A stretch of 13,649 nt of DNA from Clostridia bacterium. GTDB taxonomy: Bacteria > Bacillota > Clostridia > Oscillospirales > Acutalibacteraceae. Shown piece after piece: positions 8,162 through 12,860 of this stretch. The notes beneath the pieces were generated by a model, which saw only the letters and a program-made list of their open reading frames with translations, searched no databases and was not told the DNA's origin. Position 1 is the stretch's first letter, and the number at the start of each line of letters is the position of its first letter. Both the position numbers and the translations under genes were made by a program. The stretch covers positions 1 to 13,649 of the forward strand of contig JAFRZS010000115.1 in assembly GCA_017442445.1 (NCBI GenBank), in the 5' to 3' direction.

Positions 8162-8190
8162 AAAAATCTGACCCGAAAAATCAGGTCAGA
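8162..8190 (-). terminator. Terminator after the FeoB-associated gene
   Basis: The minus strand reads TCTGACCTG, a 6-nt loop, CGGGTCAGA, then TTTTTG. The one irregular pair is U-G on the minus strand. It starts 6 bases past the stop of the small cysteine-rich gene and separates the iron locus from the glycoside-hydrolase-like gene. Confidence 0.9.
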
Positions 8191-8195
8191 TATAA

Positions 8196-8345
8196 TCATT
8201 TCTTGTGGCAATTACCTTGCATAGCACACCCGCCGCATGAGCCTGAGCAGGAGTGTTTGCCTTCTTTTTTGTTTTTAATTCCTTTTACAATAATCGCAAT
8301 AACAACAACTGCAATTACCGTTGATATAATAATTGTCGGAACCAT
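8196..8345 (-). CDS. FeoB-associated cysteine-rich membrane protein
   Basis: A 49-residue protein. It has one N-terminal membrane helix (residues about 3-20, TIIISTVIAVVVIAIIV), a basic stretch KGIKNKKEGKH, and a cysteine-rich tail CSGSCGGCAMQGNC with four cysteines (33, 37, 40, 46). This is the pattern of the FeoB_associated family (PF12669), small proteins found beside feoB in Firmicutes and thought to help ferrous iron handling, though their biochemical role is not settled. AGGAG (8352-8356) precedes the ATG. It lies 264 bases downstream of feoB on the same strand and ends in its own terminator. Its small size makes it easy to miss. Confidence 0.9.
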   Translation of the reverse strand: MVPTIIISTVIAVVVIAIIVKGIKNKKEGKHSCSGSCGGCAMQGNCHKK

Positions 8346-8368
8346 ATTTTTCTCCTATACGTTAAGGT

Positions 8369-8402
8369 CAGACTGTGTCTGAAGTCGGACGACCAATGGT
8401 CG
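8369..8402. repeat. REP-like palindromic element upstream of the FeoB-associated gene
   Basis: Two adjacent dyads: CAGAC-TGT-GTCTG (8369-8381) and CGACCA-A-TGGTCG (8390-8402), followed by CCCCTACA. The second dyad with its CCCCTACA flank resembles short palindromes I associate with intergenic DNA of gut Clostridia; that resemblance is from memory. It lies in the leader of the cysteine-rich gene. Confidence 0.5.
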
Positions 8403-8431
8403 CCCCTACATTTGAGTGTTAAATATAGATA

Positions 8432-8475
8432 TTATAATTGTGGGTGAGGACGAAGCCCTCCCGTCATTCTGCATT
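8432..8475. repeat. Dispersed intergenic repeat, copy 2
   Basis: Starts TTATAAT, contains GGAC and GCCCTCCC, and ends CATTCTGCATT. It aligns with 129-176 after a 3-base gap, with 19 of 21 bases identical at the right end. Like copy 1 it lies between genes. Confidence 0.6.
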
Positions 8476-8527
8476 TATTTTGCTTTCATGATAGATGTTT
8501 TTTATTTATTTCATTTAAAAATTGAGA

Positions 8528-8612
8528 TAAAATTGGTTGTAGTGCGGTTTTGAAGCGAGGCGGCTGTATGAGATACTGCCCCTCGCAAAAAATTGTGCTA
8601 CAGCCGATTTTA
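8528..8612 (+). repeat. Long imperfect hairpin overlapping the feoB stop codon
   Basis: The plus strand folds from 8528 to 8612. The outer stem of 24 pairs is unbroken (8528-8551 with 8589-8612) and includes six G-U pairs. After a small internal loop comes GCGAGG/CCTCGC (8555-8560 and 8581-8586), then GGC/GCC and GTAT/ATAC around a GAG loop. On the minus strand the six G-U pairs become A-C mismatches. The outer arm reaches the feoB stop codon (8610-8612). It may work as a transcript-end structure, or be a decayed miniature inverted-repeat element or an RNA read from the plus strand. There is no T-run directly after it on the minus strand; AATTTTTT follows on the plus strand. Confidence 0.6.
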
Positions 8613-10733
8613 GCCAATTTTTTCATACTTGTTTTTTCTGAAAACAAGATACAAGAGTCCTGCAAGAACGATAAGCGCTGAAATCAATCCGATAATATTT
8701 ATATTACCCATGATTGCATTACCTATCTGATAGACAATAAGACATACTGCATAAGCAAATGCACACATGTAGCCTATAGCTGCCGCAGTCCATTTTGCGT
8801 TATTCATTTCTCTTTTGATTGCACCCATAGCCGCAAAACACGGAGCGCAAAGAAGATTGAACATCATGAATGAGAATGCTGCCAGTTTACTGCCGTCAAA
8901 AAATGCGAATACCATTTCATCAGTTGACAGACCTGCCATTTCAGCAAGTGTGCCGAATACACCGACAACTTCTTCTTTTGCAAGAAGACCCAAAAGTGTT
9001 GCAACAACCGCTTCCCATTTACCGAAGCCGAGAGGAGCAAATATAAAGTCAATCGCAGAGCCTAAAACCTGAAGAACAGAACGACCGTCTGCGCCGTCTC
9101 CTATGTAATGGAAACCGCCGTCAAATGAAATACTGTTGAGTATCCAGATGATAACACTTGCTGCCAAAATAACTGTTCCCGCTTTTTTGATGAATCCCCA
9201 ACCGCGTTCCCAGGTTGCTCTTAAAATATTTGTCGGTGACGGAATATGATATTCGGGTAATTCCATAACAAACGGTGCAGGGTCACCTGCAAAGAGCTTT
9301 GTTTTCTTTAAAAGTGTTGCTGAGATTATTACTGCCGCAATTCCTATAAAATAAGCCACAGTTGCTATCAAAGCACTGTTTCCGAAAAGTGCCGATGCGA
9401 TAAGTCCTATTATCGGCATTTTTGCACCGCAGGGTATGAAGCCCGTCGTCATTATTGTCATTTTGCGGTCACGATCCTGTTCAATAGTCCTTGATGCCAT
9501 AATCCCGGGAACTCCGCAACCTGATGCTACAAGCATGGGAATGAAGCTTTTGCCCGACATTCCGAACTTGCGGAAAATTTTATCCATGATAAATGCAACC
9601 CTTGACATATATCCGACATCTTCAAGAATTGAAAGCAGGAAGAAAAGTATAAACATCTGAGGCACAAAGCCTAAAACTGCACCGACACCGCCGATGATGC
9701 CGTCAGAAATAAGACTTGTAAGCCACGGCATTACGCCCCAGCCTGTGAGTGTCTGTGTAACCCACGGAACAATCCATTCTCCGAACAGAGTTTCGTTCAT
9801 AAAATCAACTGTCCAACTGCCGACAGTTCCGATTGAAATTGCATAAACTCCGAACATAATAAGTGCAAATATCGGAAGTGCAAGTACCCTGTTTGTAAGT
9901 ATTCTGTCAATCTTATCCGACGTGGTCATCTTGCCCTTATTTTTCTTTTTATAGTTATCTTTAAGCACTGCTGCAACATAATCATATCTTTCGTTTGTGA
10001 TAATGCTTTCGGAGTCATCATCAAACTTCTTTTCAACTCCGACAATATCTGTTTCAATATGTTCAATAATGTTTTGGTCGAGTTTTAACTGCTCAATTAC
10101 TTTTTTGTCGCGTTCAAAAATCTTTATCGCGTACCAACGCTGTTGCTCGGGCGGAAAATCATGAATAGCCGCTTCTTCAATATGCGCTAAAACGTGCTCG
10201 ACCTCGCCTGAGAAATAATGCTCGGTAATTATATTCTTTTTCTTTGCAGCTTCTATTGCCGCATCCGCCGCTTCCTGAATACCTGTAAGCTTCAATGCTG
10301 AAATCTCTACTACGGGACATCCGATTTTCTTTGAAAGTCCTTCAAGATTTATTTTATCCCCGCGCTTTTTAACAAGGTCAATCATATTAACTGCAATTAC
10401 TACAGGAATACCTATTTCACAAAGCTGTGTAGTGAGGTATAAATTTCTTTCAATATTAGTGCCGTCAACAAGATTTAAAATAACATCAGGTCTTTCACCG
10501 ATGAGATAATTTCTCGCAACAACCTCTTCAAGTGTGTACGGTGAAAGTGAATAAATTCCCGGAAGGTCAACCACGATAACATTACTGTCTTTTTTAAGTT
10601 TACCTTCTTTTTTCTCAACCGTTACACCCGGCCAGTTACCGACATACTGATTATTACCTGTCAGAGCATTAAACAGTGTCGTTTTACCGCAATTGGGGTT
10701 ACCGGCAAGTGCAACGCGGATTTTGTTCTGCAT
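8610..10733 (-). CDS. feoB: Ferrous iron transporter FeoB
   Basis: A 707-residue inner membrane protein that imports Fe2+, driven or gated by its N-terminal GTPase. The G domain shows G1 GNPNCGKT (11-18), Thr38 in the G2 loop, G3 DLPG (56-59), G4 NMID (116-119) and G5 SAL (145-147). A helical spacer domain follows (about 170-270), then many membrane segments with the two Gate motifs: GCGVPG with C406, PCGAKMP with C435, and LLCAPCF with C629 and C632. The length is normal for Clostridia. AGGAGG lies 5 bases before the ATG. It follows feoA by 48 bases on the same strand, so the two are very probably co-transcribed from the promoter before feoA. Confidence 0.97.
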   Translation of the reverse strand: MQNKIRVALAGNPNCGKTTLFNALTGNNQYVGNWPGVTVEKKEGKLKKDSNVIVVDLPGIYSLSPYTLEEVVARNYLIGERPDVILNLVDGTNIERNLYLTTQLCEIGIPVVIAVNMIDLVKKRGDKINLEGLSKKIGCPVVEISALKLTGIQEAADAAIEAAKKKNIITEHYFSGEVEHVLAHIEEAAIHDFPPEQQRWYAIKIFERDKKVIEQLKLDQNIIEHIETDIVGVEKKFDDDSESIITNERYDYVAAVLKDNYKKKNKGKMTTSDKIDRILTNRVLALPIFALIMFGVYAISIGTVGSWTVDFMNETLFGEWIVPWVTQTLTGWGVMPWLTSLISDGIIGGVGAVLGFVPQMFILFFLLSILEDVGYMSRVAFIMDKIFRKFGMSGKSFIPMLVASGCGVPGIMASRTIEQDRDRKMTIMTTGFIPCGAKMPIIGLIASALFGNSALIATVAYFIGIAAVIISATLLKKTKLFAGDPAPFVMELPEYHIPSPTNILRATWERGWGFIKKAGTVILAASVIIWILNSISFDGGFHYIGDGADGRSVLQVLGSAIDFIFAPLGFGKWEAVVATLLGLLAKEEVVGVFGTLAEMAGLSTDEMVFAFFDGSKLAAFSFMMFNLLCAPCFAAMGAIKREMNNAKWTAAAIGYMCAFAYAVCLIVYQIGNAIMGNINIIGLISALIVLAGLLYLVFRKNKYEKIG

Positions 10734-10746
10734 TTCTTCCTCCTTT

Positions 10747-10762
10747 GTTAGCCTACGCTAAC
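10747..10762. promoter_or_regulatory. GTTAGC-CTAC-GCTAAC dyad between feoA and feoB
   Basis: A perfect 6-bp inverted repeat with a 4-base centre in the 48-base gap between feoA and feoB, a few bases upstream of the feoB ribosome site. TTAG/CTAA half-sites are typical of DtxR/IdeR/MntR-type metal regulators, so this may be an operator. As RNA it would be a short hairpin just before the AGGAGG and could instead tune feoB translation. Confidence 0.4.
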
Positions 10763-10781
10763 ATTAAACCAAAAAAATTAA

Positions 10782-11003
10782 TCAGATTACCTCAATCATT
10801 TCGGCATCTGCTTTTCTCAAGGTCAATTCATATCCCCTGATATAAATTTCAATCGGGTCACCAAGCGGCGCTACCTTACGGACATAAATTTCGGTATTTT
10901 TTGTGATACCCATATCCATAATTCTGCGTTTTATAGCACCCTCTCCGTGCAGCTTTACCACCTTGACAGTTGCACCGATTTTTACATCTTTGAGAGTTTT
11001 CAT
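10782..11003 (-). CDS. feoA: Ferrous iron transport protein FeoA
   Basis: A 73-residue SH3-like beta-barrel protein that works with FeoB at the cytoplasmic face of the membrane; its exact action on FeoB is unsettled. Family features visible are LKDVKIGATVKVV, the central RRIMDMGI segment, a GDPIEIYIRGYELTLRK stretch and a hydrophobic end. The length is typical for a stand-alone FeoA. GAGGT is placed correctly before the ATG at 11003. It is the first gene of the iron operon, with a clear promoter about 55-80 bases upstream. Confidence 0.96.
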   Translation of the reverse strand: MKTLKDVKIGATVKVVKLHGEGAIKRRIMDMGITKNTEIYVRKVAPLGDPIEIYIRGYELTLRKADAEMIEVI

Positions 11004-11028
11004 TCTGTACCTCGCTTACGATATAAAT

Positions 11029-11074
11029 AGTTAGTTAAAGACCTCTAACCGTTAAAAGTTTACCACAACTAACT
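11029..11074. promoter_or_regulatory. Nested dyads in the feo control region
   Basis: AGTTAGTT (11029-11036) and AACTAACT (11067-11074) form a perfect 8-bp inverted repeat 30 bases apart. Between them lies a second palindrome TAAC-C-GTTA (11046-11054). The outer right arm falls between the promoter boxes and the inner palindrome falls at the predicted transcript start, where a repressor could block transcription. The repeated GTTA(G)/(C)TAAC theme recurs between feoA and feoB. Confidence 0.45.
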
Positions 11075-11085
11075 TATCCTGTCAA
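11057..11085 (-). promoter_or_regulatory. Promoter of feoAB
   Basis: On the minus strand TTGACA (11080-11085), 17 bases, TAAACT (11057-11062). The transcript would start near 11050, leaving a leader of about 47 bases before feoA. Confidence 0.75.
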
Positions 11086-11103
11086 CACTATTTTCCAATT
11101 TTC

Positions 11104-11132
11104 TTGTAAAAACTTTTTATCTGTGATAAACT
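11104..11132 (+). promoter_or_regulatory. Promoter of the radical SAM gene, implying a leaderless mRNA
   Basis: TTGTAA (11104-11109), 17 bases, TAAACT (11127-11132). The usual start, 6-7 bases beyond the -10 box, falls on or next to the A of the ATG at 11139. The promoter is divergent from that of feoAB, with 18 bases between the two -35 boxes. Confidence 0.6.
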
Positions 11133-11138
11133 ATACCC

Positions 11139-12008
11139 ATGAAACAGAAAACATTATCACAACACTACAAAGAAAAATACGGTTGCAAGGTTTACAAGCT
11201 GTCAATTGACGGCGGCATGACCTGTCCCAACCGCGACGGAAAGCTCGGTGAAGGCGGTTGTATATACTGCTCCTTGTCGGGCAGTGGTGATTTTGCGGAA
11301 AAAGCAAACGGTGATATTATTACACAGCTTGAAAATGCGAAATTGAGAGTACAGGACAAAAATAAGGACGGAAAATATATCGCATACTTTCAGCCTTTTA
11401 CAAATACATATGCACCGATAGATTATCTTGAAAAAATTTATTACGAAGCGATAAAACCTGATTATATAGTCGGACTTGCTATTGCCACCCGACCTGACTG
11501 TTTAGATGACGATGTTATTGCGCTTCTGTCAGAAATAAATAAAATTAAGCCTGTGTCTGTTGAATTGGGACTTCAGACAATTCACGATAAAACTGCTGAA
11601 TATATAAACAGAGGATACAAAACTCAGGTATGGTATGATGCAGTAAAAAGACTTAAAGAAAAAAATCTTGAAACAGTCACACACATGATAATAGGTCTGC
11701 CTGATGAAACCGACGAAATGATAACAGAAACAGCAAAAGCAATAGGACAAACAGGCTGTGACGGAATAAAGCTTCACCTTCTTTATGTCTTGAAAAACAC
11801 AAGACTTGCAGAGGATTACAGGCAAGGAAAATTTGAAACCCTCACTCTTGAAAAATACGCAGAGCTTTTAAAAAAATGTCTTGACGTTTTGCCCGAAGAT
11901 ATTATCATTCACCGACTCACAGGTGACGGCGCAAAAAAAGACCTCCTCTCACCCCTCTGGTCAGGAGATAAAAAAAGAGTTCTGAATTACATAAATTCTG
12001 TAATATAA
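11139..12008 (+). CDS. Radical SAM protein, TIGR01212/YhcC-YtqA family
   Basis: A 289-residue radical S-adenosylmethionine enzyme. The [4Fe-4S] cluster cysteines are C29, C41 and C44 (CPNRDG, then GGCIYC), spaced C-X11-C-X2-C, which is characteristic of this family rather than the usual CX3CX2C. Other family features are YKLSIDGG before the first Cys, FQPFTNTYAP, GLAIATRPDC, VELGLQTIHD, HMIIGLPDET and GIKLHLLYVLKNT. E. coli YhcC and B. subtilis YtqA are relatives; I recall YtqA being linked to tRNA wobble-uridine modification but cannot check it, so the substrate is left open. No Shine-Dalgarno sequence lies before the ATG, and the promoter spacing suggests a leaderless message. The start fits the family because SIDGG..CPNRDG normally lies close to the N-terminus. 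A plus-strand terminator follows at 12052-12083. Confidence 0.92.
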   Translation: MKQKTLSQHYKEKYGCKVYKLSIDGGMTCPNRDGKLGEGGCIYCSLSGSGDFAEKANGDIITQLENAKLRVQDKNKDGKYIAYFQPFTNTYAPIDYLEKIYYEAIKPDYIVGLAIATRPDCLDDDVIALLSEINKIKPVSVELGLQTIHDKTAEYINRGYKTQVWYDAVKRLKEKNLETVTHMIIGLPDETDEMITETAKAIGQTGCDGIKLHLLYVLKNTRLAEDYRQGKFETLTLEKYAELLKKCLDVLPEDIIIHRLTGDGAKKDLLSPLWSGDKKRVLNYINSVI

Positions 12009-12035
12009 AAATGCGTAGCCGAAGCTACGCACGAA
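12009..12035 (-). terminator. Hairpin with TTCG loop, possible minus-strand backup terminator
   Basis: An 8-bp perfect stem TGCGTAGC/GCTACGCA (12012-12019 and 12024-12031). On the minus strand the loop is TTCG, an especially stable tetraloop, and TTTTTATA follows. It would stop minus-strand transcripts that run past the candidate sRNA before they enter the radical SAM gene in antisense. Confidence 0.6.
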
Positions 12036-12051
12036 AGATTAACTAAAATTT

Positions 12052-12083
12052 CAGCTCCCTTGTGTAAAGGGAGCTGTCTTTTT
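12052..12083 (+). terminator. Terminator of the radical SAM gene
   Basis: A perfect 9-bp stem CAGCTCCCT/AGGGAGCTG (12052-12060 and 12068-12076) with a 7-nt loop is followed on the plus strand by TCTTTTTT. It lies 43 bases past the stop codon. The CAGCTCCCT palindrome also resembles repeats I associate with gut Clostridia. Confidence 0.88.
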
Positions 12084-12101
12084 TCAAAAACGGTTTTGGG
12101 T

Positions 12102-12204
12102 AAAAAATCCCCGAGGCATCGAAGAATGGGGATTCTTCAATGCCTCGGTTTAGTAAAGACAGGAACGAGTCTTTTACTCAATTTTGTGTGAAATTCAACT
12201 CACT
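12102..12204 (-). ncRNA. Candidate small RNA with its own promoter and terminator
   Basis: A promoter (12210-12238) drives a minus-strand transcript of about 103 nt with no reading frame of note. From the 5' end: a weak GUGA/UCAC hairpin; a hairpin GUAAAAGAC/GUCUUUAC (12169-12177 and 12153-12160, one bulged A) with loop UCGUUCCU; then a 17-bp stem (12132-12148 with 12111-12127) with a CCCC loop, followed by GGA and six U. The single irregular pair in the long stem is U-G on the minus strand and an A-C mismatch on the plus strand. Both main loops are pyrimidine-rich and complementary to Shine-Dalgarno-like AGGAA or GGGG, as in several Firmicutes regulatory RNAs. No gene lies downstream on this strand to be controlled in cis. 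I do not recognise it as a known family. Confidence 0.7.
12111..12148 (-). terminator. Terminator of the candidate sRNA
   Basis: A 17-bp stem with CCCC loop followed on the minus strand by GGATTTTTT. It could also end read-through transcripts from ftsY-rdgB, for which no nearer strong terminator is visible. Confidence 0.85.
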
Positions 12205-12209
12205 AGTTG

Positions 12210-12238
12210 ATTATACCATTATTTTCTTGTTGTGTCAA
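12210..12238 (-). promoter_or_regulatory. Consensus promoter of the candidate sRNA
   Basis: TTGACA (12233-12238), exactly 17 bases, TATAAT (12210-12215) on the minus strand: both boxes match the housekeeping sigma consensus at every position. The predicted start is 12203-12204. An inverted repeat TCAACT/AGTTGA (12195-12200 and 12205-12210) lies at the start point. Confidence 0.85.
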
Positions 12239-12269
12239 CATAATTGTAATAATTAACAATTTTTGTAAA

Positions 12270-12860
12270 TTATTTTAACTTGTCTTCTAATTTTTCAAGC
12301 AACAGTTTCAGGGCTTTTCCTCTGTGGCTGAGGGGGTCTTTTTCTGCTGCCGAGAACTCGCCGAAGCTTCTGTCGCCCACAAAGAATACAGGGTCATAGC
12401 CAAAACCGTTTGTACCTTTGGGTTCAAATCCGATTACCCCTTCGCAAGTGCCTCTGACTACAATATTTTCTCCATCGGGGAATGAACAACAAGCCGCACA
12501 GACAAATCGTGCTGTTCTTTTTTCAAGAGGTACATCTTTTAAATTTTCAAGAAGCTTTTCAATGTTCTTGGCATCGTTTCCGTGTTCTCCTGCATATCTT
12601 GCAGAATATACTCCGGGTTCACCATTTAAGAAATCAACCTCAAGTCCGCTGTCATCAGCTATGCACGGAAGTCCGCTGTCATCACGGCCTCCTTCTGCTT
12701 TTAAAATTGCATTTTCTTCAAAGGTTGTGCCTGTTTCTTCAATATCACGAAGGTCAATATCTGCTTCCTCTGCTGTAAGAACAGTTATGTTAAGAGGTTC
12801 CAGTATTCTCTGGAGTTCCTCTCTTTTTTTCATATTATGAGTTGCTATCAGAAATTTCAT
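12270..12860 (-). CDS. rdgB: Non-canonical purine NTP pyrophosphatase RdgB/HAM1
   Basis: A 196-residue cytoplasmic enzyme that hydrolyses ITP, dITP and XTP to monophosphates and pyrophosphate, keeping deaminated purines out of DNA and RNA. Family motifs are the N-terminal IATHNMKKREE (5-15), FEENA (47-51), IADDSGLEV with D70 as likely catalytic base, PGVYSARYAG (82-91), TNGFGYDP (150-157) and LSHRGKAL (177-184). The frame is open to 12902, but I chose the ATG at 12860: the protein then begins directly with the conserved MKFLIATHN, and AGGAG lies 9 bases upstream. The gene overlaps the end of ftsY by 26 bases, suggesting translational coupling in one operon. Confidence 0.95.
   Translation of the reverse strand: MKFLIATHNMKKREELQRILEPLNITVLTAEEADIDLRDIEETGTTFEENAILKAEGGRDDSGLPCIADDSGLEVDFLNGEPGVYSARYAGEHGNDAKNIEKLLENLKDVPLEKRTARFVCAACCSFPDGENIVVRGTCEGVIGFEPKGTNGFGYDPVFFVGDRSFGEFSAAEKDPLSHRGKALKLLLEKLEDKLK

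Noticed and set aside
7812..8171. Open frame of 119 codons on the plus strand
   Set aside because: Antisense shadow of the glycoside-hydrolase-like gene; the composition is Phe/Ile/Lys-rich as expected from reversed AT-rich coding DNA.
8369..8475. CRISPR array
   Set aside because: The repeats are palindromic singletons of different sequence without regular spacers.
11029..11085. Classical Fur box at the feo promoter
   Set aside because: No convincing GATAATGATAATCATTATC-like 19-mer; the repeats are GTTA/TAAC-type instead.
12101..12210. End of an IS200/IS605-type element or an omega-RNA-like remnant
   Set aside because: The CCCC/GGGG hairpin is superficially similar, but there is no tnpA or tnpB sequence nearby, and a consensus promoter plus terminator explains the segment better.
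12101..12269. T-box or riboswitch leader
   Set aside because: No gene follows on the same strand, and no T-box specifier or NGGUGGNACCGCG-like sequence is present.
12418..12840. Open frame of 140 codons on the plus strand
   Set aside because: Antisense to rdgB, Ser-rich shadow translation, no ribosome site.
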